DNA of 64,000 nucleotides from contig NZ_CP142104.1 of assembly GCF_035751725.1 (NCBI RefSeq), positions 5,580,001 through 5,644,000 on the forward strand. The letters run 5' to 3'. The stretch comes from Pseudomonas frederiksbergensis. GTDB lineage: Bacteria; Pseudomonadota; Gammaproteobacteria; Pseudomonadales; Pseudomonadaceae. The notes below the pieces were generated by a model that had not been told where the DNA came from, made no database searches, and was given only the letters and a program-made list of their open reading frames with translations. A program made the position numbers and the translations under genes. Positions 37,773 through 46,820 of this stretch are shown here, in pieces (position 1 is the stretch's first letter; every line of letters begins with the position of its first letter).

Positions 37773-38724
<952 letters not shown>

Positions 38725-38751
38725 GCCGGTAATTTGTAGCGTCCATACCGA

Positions 38752-38779
38752 CCCCTTCGCGAGCTGGCTCGCGAAGGGG
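38752..38779. repeat. Perfect 12-bp palindrome CCCCTTCGCGAG / CTCGCGAAGGGG
   Basis: Short loop CTGG. Lies between the convergent ferredoxin gene and the small exported protein gene; a third class of palindrome in the window. Confidence 0.7.
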
Positions 38780-38813
38780 CTCTCAGCCGCTGCGAAGATT
38801 TAATTGTCGACCT

Positions 38814-39134
38814 CTATTCCTGCCGCTCGAACCCCTCCCCCACGCACCCCAGGCATCGCACGAACGTGGCTTTTGCCGGGTCCACCACCAATGCCTTGCC
38901 CGCATCGCCAACACCGCCACCCAGCGCGGTAAAGGGCAACGATACGACAAACGCCCCGGCACCGATCACGGTGGCGGCGAGCAGCAAAGGCCGCGCAATC
39001 AGCAAGTCGCCGATCATGGCGTAGGCGGGTGGGTTCTGGATGGTGTAGCGCGGATCACCGCTCTCGGTGTTTGCCGCGGCAGGCAAACTGACACCCAGCA
39101 AGAGCGCCAGAACGAAAGGTCGAAGCAGATTCAT
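38814..39134 (-). CDS. Small exported protein of unknown function
   Basis: A 106-residue protein that I cannot assign. It has a signal peptide ([21 protein letters not shown]), a short segment [21 protein letters not shown], a hydrophobic helix (about residues 52-72, [21 protein letters not shown]), and a C-terminus with two cysteines ([10 protein letters not shown]). Homologues occur at the same place in P. aeruginosa near mutM. The pattern suggests an inner-membrane or periplasmic protein. Confidence 0.7.
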   Translation of the reverse strand: MNLLRPFVLALLLGVSLPAAANTESGDPRYTIQNPPAYAMIGDLLIARPLLLAATVIGAGAFVVSLPFTALGGGVGDAGKALVVDPAKATFVRCLGCVGEGFERQE

Positions 39135-39188
39135 GAGGCCATCCTTCGGCTAAATCAGTTGATTACTGACTATAGACCGTAGGACAAA

Positions 39189-40001
39189 TCACTTCTGGCA
39201 GCGTGGACACCAGACGCTGGCGCGCTGCCCCAGGCGTATCTCCCGCAGTCCCGTGCCGCAGATCTTGCAGGTCTGCCCGCCTCGTCCGTAGACGAACAGT
39301 TCCTGCTGGAAATAACCAGGCTGCCCGTCTCCGCCGATGAAATCCCGCAGCGTGGTTCCGCCGCGCTCAATGGCATGGGCGAGGATGCGCTTGATCTCGA
39401 TCGCCAGTTTCAGATAGCGCGCCCGGGAGATGCCCCCCGCTTCGCGACGCGGGTCGATCCCGGCGGCAAACAGCGCTTCGGTCGCATAAATATTACCCAC
39501 GCCGACGACGACCGCGTTATCCATGATGAACGGCTTGACCGCCATGGAACGGCCCCGCGAAAGCTGGAAAAGTCGCTCGCCATCGAACAGATCGGTCAGC
39601 GGCTCCGGCCCAAGGCGGACCAGCAACTCATGGTTGAGCGGATCGAGGCTCCAGAGCATCGCTCCAAAACGGCGGGGGTCGGTGTAGCGCAGGGCCAGGC
39701 CGGACTCCAGTTCGATATCCACGTGTTCATGCTTGGCCGCGGGCATGCCGATTTCAACCAGCCGTAGATTGCCGGACATGCCCAGATGGCTGATCAACGT
39801 GCCGACTTCGGCATTGATCAGCAAATACTTGGCCCGCCGCTCCACCTGCACGATGCGCTGCCCGGAAAGGCGCACATCGAGGTCTTCAGGAATCGGCCAG
39901 CGCAAGCGGCGATCGCGTACCACGACGCGACTGACCCGCTGCCCTTCGAGGTGTGGCGCGATTCCGCGGCGCGTAGTTTCGACTTCCGGCAGTTCTGGCA
40001 T
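39189..40001 (-). CDS. mutM: Formamidopyrimidine-DNA glycosylase
   Basis: Base excision of 8-oxoguanine and Fapy lesions, with AP lyase activity. The 270-residue protein starts [14 protein letters not shown]; Pro2 is the nucleophile and Glu3 the acid. The H2TH region includes [20 protein letters not shown], and the zinc finger [25 protein letters not shown] closes the protein with the essential Arg. Ends just before the window's small exported gene. Confidence 0.97.
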   Translation of the reverse strand: MPELPEVETTRRGIAPHLEGQRVSRVVVRDRRLRWPIPEDLDVRLSGQRIVQVERRAKYLLINAEVGTLISHLGMSGNLRLVEIGMPAAKHEHVDIELESGLALRYTDPRRFGAMLWSLDPLNHELLVRLGPEPLTDLFDGERLFQLSRGRSMAVKPFIMDNAVVVGVGNIYATEALFAAGIDPRREAGGISRARYLKLAIEIKRILAHAIERGGTTLRDFIGGDGQPGYFQQELFVYGRGGQTCKICGTGLREIRLGQRASVWCPRCQK

Positions 40002-40031
40002 GAGGCTCTCGACTAAGGCGAAGACTGGCGT

Positions 40032-40901
40032 TCAACGAGTGGCCAGGTCGCGTATTTCCTGTTTCTGGGTCTGGAAGTCATATTCCGACAACCCGATGTA
40101 ATCGAGCACCAGCGGTCCAACACATTCCCATTCGTGATCATCGGCCTGGTTACCCAGCACGCGGTGGGAAGCGCAGATGTTTTCCGACATTTTCAGGATC
40201 GCCAACAGGTTTTTCAGTGGGCTGTTATTGCGCGAAGTCTCATCGCTGAAAATGGCCAGGGCGTTGTGGTGATTGGCGATGGCCTGGCTGACGTGGTCCG
40301 GCAGGCGCCAGGATTTGGAAGTGTAGTAACCGACCACGGCATGGTTGGTATTGAACACGCGGTTCTCGGTGTCCACCACGCGGCATTCGGCACTGGCGTT
40401 GGCGTAGGCTTCCTCCAGCACGCTCATGTAGGTGGGGAACTGCTTGAGCATCAGCGGCACACCACAGTCGTGGAACAACCCGAGGGCGTAGGCTTCATCA
40501 CCATTTTGCAGACCGACGCGCTTGGCCAGGGTCAGGCAGGTCATCGCCACGTCCTGGGCCGTGTCCCAGAAGCGATTCAGGGTGACGATGGTGTCGTCGT
40601 GCAACTCACCCTTGATCGATTGGGCGTTGATCAGGTTGATGATCGAACGACTGCCCAAGAGGTTCACCGCGCGCTGGATCGAGGTGATCTTGTTGCTCAA
40701 GCCGTAATACGGCGAGTTGACGATCTTGAGCAAGGCCCCCGAGAGGCCGGGGTCCTGGGAGATCAGCTTGGCGATGGTCTCAAGGTCCGGGTCGGGCATG
40801 TACTGCTCCATCTGCAAATCCACCATGATTTGCGGCTGGGGCGGGACACTGATGCCTTGCAGGGAGTGTTGGATCTGTTCGGCGGAAAGCTCTTTGGACA
40901 T
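40032..40901 (-). CDS. HDOD-domain protein
   Basis: Signalling-type protein of 289 residues with one HDOD domain (about residues 15-215), a degenerate HD phosphohydrolase fold. Motifs: LISQDPGLSGALLKIVNSPYYG, ITSIQRAVNLLGSRSIINLI, ALGLFHDCGVPLML and SQAIANHHNA. Relatives take part in chemotaxis, virulence or c-di-GMP control, but no enzymatic residues can be assigned here. Separated from mutM by 30 bases and probably cotranscribed. Role unknown. Confidence 0.87.
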   Translation of the reverse strand: MSKELSAEQIQHSLQGISVPPQPQIMVDLQMEQYMPDPDLETIAKLISQDPGLSGALLKIVNSPYYGLSNKITSIQRAVNLLGSRSIINLINAQSIKGELHDDTIVTLNRFWDTAQDVAMTCLTLAKRVGLQNGDEAYALGLFHDCGVPLMLKQFPTYMSVLEEAYANASAECRVVDTENRVFNTNHAVVGYYTSKSWRLPDHVSQAIANHHNALAIFSDETSRNNSPLKNLLAILKMSENICASHRVLGNQADDHEWECVGPLVLDYIGLSEYDFQTQKQEIRDLATR

Positions 40902-41080
40902 GGATACGCACTCTGGGCCAGGCGGGGATTCTAACCCTTAAAGATGAATCCGACACACCGCCGGGTAGTCCGGCGGAACTTTCATTCAAGCCTCGGCTTC
41001 GGATTTTGTAGAGCCGACAGCCAAGCCTGCATACAGGCCTAGGTCGGCAGCCCACCCACTCAGCTTGAGGAGATTCTTTC

Positions 41081-41620
41081 ATGCCCGGCTCCCTGAATGA
41101 AAAACGCGTAGCCATCCTGGTGACAAATGGTTTTGAGCAGGCCGAACTGACCGGTCCGAAACAGGCGCTGGAACAGGCCGGGGCCAAGGTGGAGATCGTT
41201 TCGGCCAGCGAAGGACAGGTCAAAGGCTGGAACCATGACCAGCCGGCGGACGATTTCCAGGTCGACCTGACCTTCAAGGCCGCCAATGTCGATCAATACG
41301 ACGCTGTGGTGCTGCCCGGCGGAGTCCAGAACTCCGACACGATCCGCATCGATCCCGACGCACAGGACCTCGTCAAAGGCTTCGAGGCGGCCGGCAAACC
41401 CATCGCGGTGATTTGCCACGGTGGCTGGTTGCTGGTGTCGAGCGGGCTCGTCAAAGGCAAGACCATGACCAGCTACAAGACGCTCAAGGACGACTTGACC
41501 AATGCCGGCGCGAACTGGGTTGATCAGGAAGTCGTCACGGATGGCAAGCTGATCAGCAGCCGCCAGCCCGATGACATTCCTGCCTTCAATCGCGAGTTGA
41601 TCAGCGCATTGTCTGCGTAA
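41081..41620 (+). CDS. PfpI/DJ-1 family protein
   Basis: Class I glutamine amidotransferase-like protein of the PfpI/YhbO group, 179 residues. The nucleophile Cys is in IAVICHGGWLLVSSG (about residue 111) with Glu in GFEQAELT (about 18) as the usual partner. Family members have been reported as deglycases or stress proteins; the activity is debated. ATG 41081 follows GAGGAGATTC, a good ribosome site. Confidence 0.92.
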   Translation: MPGSLNEKRVAILVTNGFEQAELTGPKQALEQAGAKVEIVSASEGQVKGWNHDQPADDFQVDLTFKAANVDQYDAVVLPGGVQNSDTIRIDPDAQDLVKGFEAAGKPIAVICHGGWLLVSSGLVKGKTMTSYKTLKDDLTNAGANWVDQEVVTDGKLISSRQPDDIPAFNRELISALSA

Positions 41621-41725
41621 AGCCATGACGGCGAGGCGAGCGACGCTTCCTCGCCGCATGTCCAGCACAAGCCCCGCAAAGGTTGCAACACGGTATACTC
41701 CCGCTCTTTTTTCCGGAGCGACGTC

Positions 41726-42922
41726 ATGTCCCTGCCTAGCCTGCGCCTCAAAGCCAACGCCGACCGTCGCCTGCGCGCCGGCCACTTGTGGGTCTACAGT
41801 AACGAAATCGACGTGGCCGCCACCCCGCTGCACGGTTTCAAGGCCGGCGACCAAGCCCTCCTCGAAGCCGCGGGCGGCAAGCCGTTGGGCATCGTCGCGA
41901 TGAGCCCGAACAACCTGATCTGCGCGCGCTTGCTGTCCCGCGATGCGAAGCTGCCATTGGACAAGTCCCTGCTGGTCCACCGCCTCAATGTAGCGTTGTC
42001 CCTGCGCGAACGCCTGTTCGACAAGCCGTTCTACCGCCTGGTCTACGGGGACTCCGACCTGTTGCCTGGCCTGGTGGTGGACCGCTTCGGCGATATCCTG
42101 GTGGTGCAGATCGCCTCCGCCACCATGGAAGCCCATAAGGACGACGTGATCGCCGCCCTGACCCAAGTGCTCAAGCCCAGCGGCATCCTGTTCAAGAATG
42201 ACTCCGCCGCCCGCGATGCCGAAGGCCTGGAGCGCTACGTCGAAACCGTATTTGGCCTCGTGCCGGAATGGGTTGCCCTGGAAGAGAACGGTGTGAAATT
42301 CGAAGCGCCGGTCATGGAGGGCCAGAAAACCGGCTGGTTCTACGACCACCGCATGAACCGCGCACGCCTGGCCCCCTACGCCAAGGGCAAGCGCGTACTG
42401 GACCTGTTCAGCTATATCGGCGGCTGGGGCGTGCAAGCCGCGGCGTTCGGGGCCAGTGAAGTGTTCTGCGTCGACGCATCGGCCTTCGCCCTCGACGGCG
42501 TGGAACGCAACGCGGCCCTGAACGGTTTCGCCGAAAAGCTGACCTGCATTGAAGGCGACGTGTTCGAAGCCCTGAAAGAACTCAAGGCCTCTGAAGAGCG
42601 TTTCGATGTCATCGTGGCCGACCCGCCCGCCTTCATCAAGCGCAAGAAGGACCTGAAGAATGGCGAAGGTGCCTATCGCCGCCTCAATGAGCAAGCCATG
42701 CGCCTGCTCAGCAAGGACGGCATCCTGGTCAGCGCTTCGTGCTCGATGCACTTGCCCGAAGACGATCTGCAAAACATCTTGCTGACCAGCGCCCGTCACT
42801 TGGATCGCAACATCCAACTGCTCGAACGCGGCGGCCAGGGACCTGACCATCCGGTGCACCCGGCCATCGCGGAAACACGCTACATCAAGAGCATTACGTG
42901 CCGCTTGCTGCCTAACAGCTAA
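41726..42922 (+). CDS. rlmI: 23S rRNA (cytosine1962-C5)-methyltransferase RlmI-like
   Basis: Class I SAM-dependent rRNA methyltransferase of 398 residues. N-terminal PUA domain (about 1-75: RRLRAGHLWVYSNEID), then a SAM fold: VLDLFSYIGGWGVQAAAFGA, VFCVDASAFALDGVERNAAL and the VADPPAFIKRKKDL motif, and SCSMHL with the catalytic Cys region. ATG 41726 follows CCGGAGCG. It is followed by a strong terminator that separates it from the next locus. Confidence 0.94.
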   Translation: MSLPSLRLKANADRRLRAGHLWVYSNEIDVAATPLHGFKAGDQALLEAAGGKPLGIVAMSPNNLICARLLSRDAKLPLDKSLLVHRLNVALSLRERLFDKPFYRLVYGDSDLLPGLVVDRFGDILVVQIASATMEAHKDDVIAALTQVLKPSGILFKNDSAARDAEGLERYVETVFGLVPEWVALEENGVKFEAPVMEGQKTGWFYDHRMNRARLAPYAKGKRVLDLFSYIGGWGVQAAAFGASEVFCVDASAFALDGVERNAALNGFAEKLTCIEGDVFEALKELKASEERFDVIVADPPAFIKRKKDLKNGEGAYRRLNEQAMRLLSKDGILVSASCSMHLPEDDLQNILLTSARHLDRNIQLLERGGQGPDHPVHPAIAETRYIKSITCRLLPNS

Positions 42923-42977
42923 GTCACCGCTGGGCGTAGCCACTGTCGCGCCCAGCACTTGAACAGTGCAATTCCCG

Positions 42978-43003
42978 ACGCAGCCCAGGCTGCGTTTTTT
43001 TTT
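42978..43003 (+). terminator. Intrinsic terminator after rlmI
   Basis: ACGCAGCC / GGCTGCGT stem with a 2-base gap and nine T residues. Insulates rlmI from the peptide locus. Confidence 0.9.
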
Positions 43004-43111
43004 GCGCGCCATGTAAGAAAAGTTACCGCAGCACGAAGACAAAGCCGACACTTACACTATTTGTATGAACTATCCCACGCAATTACTGGAGCCGTCCTAC
43101 CTGATATTCGC

Positions 43112-43139
43112 TTGCCAAGCCCTCGCTAGAAACTATCAT
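43112..43139 (+). promoter_or_regulatory. Sigma-70-like promoter for the 23-codon gene and following genes
   Basis: TTGCCA (43112-43117), 16-base spacer, TATCAT (43134-43139). The predicted start of transcription near 43146 leaves a leader of about 60 bases before the peptide ATG at 43207. Confidence 0.5.
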
Positions 43140-43144
43140 TGAAC

Positions 43145-43163
43145 TGTCACACCGGAAGTGACA
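43145..43163. promoter_or_regulatory. Inverted repeat at the predicted transcription start
   Basis: TGTCAC-N7-GTGACA, six-base perfect arms, overlapping the expected +1 of the promoter at 43112. Well placed for a repressor; no regulator gene is in the locus. Confidence 0.45.
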
Positions 43164-43206
43164 ACCCTTAGAAGAAAACAACACTTATCAAGCAAGGAGC
43201 CCCATC

Positions 43207-43278
43207 ATGAAAGCTATCACCCTGGAAGTTAACAAAATCGCCAACCTGGCAGGTTTGATAACGCCAAAAGTCCGCTAA
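43207..43278 (+). CDS. 23-residue peptide, putative precursor (or leader) peptide
   Basis: ATG at 43207 with AAGGAGC 9 bases ahead, a near-ideal ribosome site. The product begins MKAITLEVNK, continues with an IANLA segment and ends GLITPKVR; it is basic and hydrophobic, has Thr5, Thr19, two Asn and three Lys, and has no Cys, Ser, Tyr, Trp or His. It is not PqqA (no Glu-x3-Tyr pair). A hairpin terminator follows within 15 bases, then three biosynthetic-type genes. This is the layout of many peptide natural product loci, where the precursor is made in excess. The alternative is a regulatory leader peptide for the downstream hairpin. Confidence 0.65.
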   Translation: MKAITLEVNKIANLAGLITPKVR

Positions 43279-43288
43279 GCAAGACGAC

Positions 43289-43325
43289 GGGGCCGCGGAT
43301 CGCCGGCACCTCGGCCCCATCTTTT
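43289..43325 (+). terminator. Hairpin between peptide gene and enzyme genes (attenuator-like)
   Basis: GGGGCCG (43289-43295) pairs with CGGCCCC (43312-43318); ATCTTTT follows. The loop region can form extra G-C pairs. It would let only part of the transcription continue into the SagB-like gene. Confidence 0.6.
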
Positions 43326-43347
43326 CAATCACAGCGGAAACAATGCC

Positions 43348-44415
43348 ATGCATATAAACCCTTGCCTGTTCATCCTGGCGCGCCCTCCGCATCAAATAGT
43401 ATGGAACTATGAACAACACACTCAATACGAGCTGGACATCTATTACACCACTCGACTGGCGCAACTTGTAAACGACCCTTCCCGATTCGACCGTTCAAAC
43501 CCCATCGATATGGAACTGGCAGACAAAGGGATATTGGTCGAGGGACCAGAGAAGCACATTGAATGGAAATGGGATGAGCTCTCGAAGATATTTCATATCG
43601 GGACGAAGAACATTCCTTGCGAAAACGTCCCCCGGAATGTGAATGAATGGGCAACGCTCTATCTCCACCATTGCGCCGAAGTGCTTTCCTCTCCACCGCC
43701 TCCAGCCAGGACAAAGCAGTATCCCGTCGAGCGAATCGCCCTGGAGCGCCCTTCATGGGGCGAGCTCGGAGAGGTCTCCCTGTTACGAACACTGCTCAAC
43801 CGACGCACCTCCCGCTCATTCGACAATCGCCCCATTTCCCTCGACCAGGTCAGCACCCTTCTTTACCTGACCTTGGGATACCTGAACGAACGATCATGCC
43901 CCGACGCTGGATTCGACGCGCGACGAAGCAGCCCCTCGGGTGGCGGCCTCAATGCCTGCGAAGGATATTTATACGTACGTAACGTCAAGGGACTCGATAC
44001 GGGCATCTATGCCTATCACCCGGACGAACATGCGATAAGCCTGGTCCGGAGGCTGCCGGATGAACCACTGGGCCAATTGTTGTGCGGGCAGCATTTCATC
44101 AATTCCCTGCCATTCGGACTGTTCATTACTTCGCGCTTCGACAAACTCTGGTGGAAATACGGGCACTCCCGCGCCTATCGGATGGCTTTTGTCGAGACAG
44201 GCCACGTCTCCCAGAGCTTCCTGATGGTTGCGACCGCCCTGGGCCTGGATACCTGGCTGACCGGGGCCTTGGCCGATCACCAGGTGGAGCGCCTGCTCGA
44301 CCTTGAGCAAGCCCCCGAACAACCGCTGTTTTTTGTCGGCTGCGGCCACGGTGACAGCCAGGTCCACTGCCCCGAGCTGATGGCGTTGCTCGACAAACAG
44401 GACGTCATGCCATGA
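43348..44415 (+). CDS. SagB-type (nitroreductase-fold) flavin oxidoreductase
   Basis: FMN oxidoreductase, 355 residues. The N-terminal 130 residues form the extension seen in SagB/ThcOx proteins; the C-terminal domain has the FMN motif RRTSRSF (152-158), SPSGGGLNACEGYL (195-208), GIYAYHPDEH (219-228) and YRMAFVETGHVSQSF (277-291). SagB enzymes normally oxidise azolines to azoles after a YcaO cyclodehydratase, but no YcaO is here and the peptide has no Cys or Ser, so another oxidation is likely. The stop overlaps the next gene by 4 bases. Base composition is visibly more AT-rich than in neighbouring core genes. No strong ribosome site is seen before ATG 43348. Confidence 0.85.
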   Translation: MHINPCLFILARPPHQIVWNYEQHTQYELDIYYTTRLAQLVNDPSRFDRSNPIDMELADKGILVEGPEKHIEWKWDELSKIFHIGTKNIPCENVPRNVNEWATLYLHHCAEVLSSPPPPARTKQYPVERIALERPSWGELGEVSLLRTLLNRRTSRSFDNRPISLDQVSTLLYLTLGYLNERSCPDAGFDARRSSPSGGGLNACEGYLYVRNVKGLDTGIYAYHPDEHAISLVRRLPDEPLGQLLCGQHFINSLPFGLFITSRFDKLWWKYGHSRAYRMAFVETGHVSQSFLMVATALGLDTWLTGALADHQVERLLDLEQAPEQPLFFVGCGHGDSQVHCPELMALLDKQDVMP

Positions 44416-45365
44416 GCGGCCCGACCTCTGCCCGGGCATCGCGTTATACCTTGGGCGATTGGGACGGCAAGGCGGCCGTGCGAGCACGTCAAGACGACTA
44501 TCGCTTGCCTGACGATCTTGAGCGGCAACTGTCGAGTCGGAACTGGTTTCCCCCGGCCTTCATTCCCTACATCGAACATCCATTGGTCATACAGGCGGGC
44601 CACTCCGTTGGCCAACGCCTCGCGGCCAATCACCTGGTGTACTTCCTCGATTACACGACGATGCTGGAGCACCGGGTCGTCAACCGCTCTGTTGAAACTC
44701 TTGTCCATGGCGAACTTGCCGTGCCGATTCCGAGGCAAATGAAAACTGCGGCGCTGCAGCTTTATACCGACGAAGGCTACCATGCACTGTTTTCCCATGA
44801 GGTGGCTGAACAGATCGCTACCTTCTATGGCATTCATGAGCGCCCTCCAGCCCGGCGAATCGGCCGGCTGCTGGAAGTGATCCAGAGGTGCCCCCTCCCA
44901 AACCGCCCTCTCGCATGGTTCCTGCTGGGATTCGTCTCCGAAACGATTATCGCCAGGGAGCTGCTGACCCTTACCCGAAAAACCCTGGTAAGCACGGTCT
45001 ATCGGATGCTCCGGACCCACTTGGAGGACGAGGCGCGCCACAGCCGCTACTTCAGCGAGGTTTTCAGCTACCTCTGGCCGATCCTCGACGTAACGCAACG
45101 CCAACTGGCCGCAAGGCTCCTGCTGGAGATCATCGCGCTCTATTTCGAACCGGATATGCCCTGGCTGATGCGCAGCCTCGCCAGCGTGGGATTCGATGAG
45201 CCGGCATCGCGCCAGATCGTTGCCGGGATCGTGCTGCCACACGCTCATGCCGCACGGGTCAGGTCAGGCGCGGTATCGACATTGCTGGCCATGAGAAGGG
45301 CCGGTTTCTTTGACGATGACCACAACCGTGCGCTTTTCTGCGAGGCGGGGTTCATCGATGCCTGA
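44412..45365 (+). CDS. AurF-like diiron oxygenase
   Basis: Predicted non-haem diiron N-oxygenase or related oxidase, 317 residues. The spacing of the seven AurF iron ligands (from memory E101, E136, H139, E196, H223, E227, H230) is reproduced here as E86 (LEHRVVNR), E121 and H124 (DEGYH), E177 (SETI), H203, E207 and H210 (HLEDEARH). AurF and CmlI oxidise aryl amines to nitro groups; other family members have other substrates. Overlaps SagB by 4 bases (ATGA) and the exporter gene by 8. Probably acts on the same substrate as the SagB-like enzyme. Confidence 0.82.
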   Translation: MSGPTSARASRYTLGDWDGKAAVRARQDDYRLPDDLERQLSSRNWFPPAFIPYIEHPLVIQAGHSVGQRLAANHLVYFLDYTTMLEHRVVNRSVETLVHGELAVPIPRQMKTAALQLYTDEGYHALFSHEVAEQIATFYGIHERPPARRIGRLLEVIQRCPLPNRPLAWFLLGFVSETIIARELLTLTRKTLVSTVYRMLRTHLEDEARHSRYFSEVFSYLWPILDVTQRQLAARLLLEIIALYFEPDMPWLMRSLASVGFDEPASRQIVAGIVLPHAHAARVRSGAVSTLLAMRRAGFFDDDHNRALFCEAGFIDA

Positions 45366-46563
45366 CCTATCCGAACGCCCTTCGATTCACAAGCGAGCCA
45401 TTGTCGGCCTGCTGTCGATGCTGACGCTGCTGGGCGTATTCCCAATCGATGTTGTGCTGCCCTCATTCCCGGCACTGTCTGAACACTTTCGCAACTCATC
45501 GTCTGACATTGCCCTGTCCGTCAGCCTGTTCGCGGTCGGCATTGCGCTCTCCCAGCTATTGATAGGCCCGCTTTGCGATGCCTTGGGTCGAAAGAAACTG
45601 TTGTTGATCGGCATTGCCGTCTCTGCCATCGGTGCAACGGGATGTGTATTCACGGACAATTTCTGGCTGTTCCTGTTATTTCGTATCATCCAGGCATTGG
45701 GTTGCGGTTGTTTTGTCATTTCCCAGGCCCTGATCCAGGATTTGTTCACCGGGGCGCAACAACAGCGCCTGCGTATTTTCCTGGTCACCTGCGGCGGCAT
45801 CTTCATTTCCGTTTCGCCACTGGCCGGCACCGGCCTACAGAGCTGGATGGGTTGGCGCGGCAGTTTCATCGTGTTCATCGTCCTGGCCATCGGCGCATTT
45901 GCCGGCGCCTGTTTGCTCCTCGAAGGCGCGGTACAAGGCTGCCGATCCAGGCGGATGAGCCTCTTGGCGTCTTATCGAAACGTCTGCGGTCATTTCGGTT
46001 TCGTCGCCTATTGGCTGACGTCGGCGTTTGCGTTCTCCTGCCACTTTTCGTTCATCGTCATTTCGCCACTGATCTTTATCGAACAGTTACAGCTCTCCCA
46101 GGAGGCTTTCTCAATGACATTGCTGGGCTATGGGCTGGCCTACATCGGCGGGGGCGCATGCGCGACCGTACTCAGCAACCGAATCGACTCGCACGCGCAG
46201 ATCATCACCGGCCTGGGCCTGATCCTGGCGGCAGGTTTAACAATGCTGGTGCTCTTCAACATCTTGGGCCTTTCCATCACTACCGTGCTGCTGCCCATGG
46301 TTGTCTGTACCGCTGGCACAACGATTGCGCGCGCGGCAGCCCATACCCAGGCGATGAACATTTTTCCGGAGCAGGCCGGTACTTCCGCCTCGGCGGGCAG
46401 CGTGCTGATTTTTGTCACGGGCGGACTGACCAGCGCCGCCATCAGCCTTTCTCCGTTCGCCCTGCCGCTCACGCTGGCGCTGTGCCTGATAGCGTTCAGC
46501 CTCCTTGGCATAACGCTCAATGCCCTGGTCAGGCATCGTCACAGAGCGTTAATGCCCGGCTGA
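45358..46563 (+). CDS. MFS transporter, Bcr/CflA (DHA1) type
   Basis: Proton-driven exporter with about 12 membrane helices, 401 residues. N-terminus MPDLSERPSIHKRAIV and then LGVFPIDVVLPSFPALSEHF, the Bcr/CflA signature with the motif-D Asp, and GPLCDALGRKKLLLIG, motif A. Starts at ATG 45358 inside the previous gene (8-base overlap), so it is translationally coupled to the two oxidoreductases and probably exports their product or gives self-resistance. Confidence 0.9.
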   Translation: MPDLSERPSIHKRAIVGLLSMLTLLGVFPIDVVLPSFPALSEHFRNSSSDIALSVSLFAVGIALSQLLIGPLCDALGRKKLLLIGIAVSAIGATGCVFTDNFWLFLLFRIIQALGCGCFVISQALIQDLFTGAQQQRLRIFLVTCGGIFISVSPLAGTGLQSWMGWRGSFIVFIVLAIGAFAGACLLLEGAVQGCRSRRMSLLASYRNVCGHFGFVAYWLTSAFAFSCHFSFIVISPLIFIEQLQLSQEAFSMTLLGYGLAYIGGGACATVLSNRIDSHAQIITGLGLILAAGLTMLVLFNILGLSITTVLLPMVVCTAGTTIARAAAHTQAMNIFPEQAGTSASAGSVLIFVTGGLTSAAISLSPFALPLTLALCLIAFSLLGITLNALVRHRHRALMPG

Positions 46564-46820
46564 ACGTTGCCAGTCGTCATTCCAAGCGTGACATTGGTGA
46601 CAGATCAGCGCTTTGCGTCATTTCATCCTGACGCCAGCGGTGTAGAATCGCGACATTCATCGCCATTCATCCCCGGCGGGTTTATGAGCTCATGCTGAGG
46701 CGCGCAGCGATCCTGCAAAGTCATCGGCCATTTCCGGACACACCGCCAATCCCGAGTGTTCCAGAGATCAATAGAAGCTCACTTCCCATTTGATACTTGA
46801 TTAGCCGCCCGGAGTGCTCC

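Noticed and set aside
41060..43051. 663-codon open frame on the minus strand opposite pfpI and rlmI
   Set aside because: Antisense to two confident genes; low-complexity His/Gln/Gly composition typical of shadow frames.
43207..43278. 23-residue peptide as PqqA
   Set aside because: PqqA has a conserved Glu and Tyr that become PQQ; both the pair and the pqqBCDE genes are absent. Length is the only similarity.
43348..44415. SagB-like gene as part of a thiazole/oxazole-modified microcin cluster
   Set aside because: No YcaO cyclodehydratase, no E1-like protein and no Cys/Ser-rich precursor within the window.
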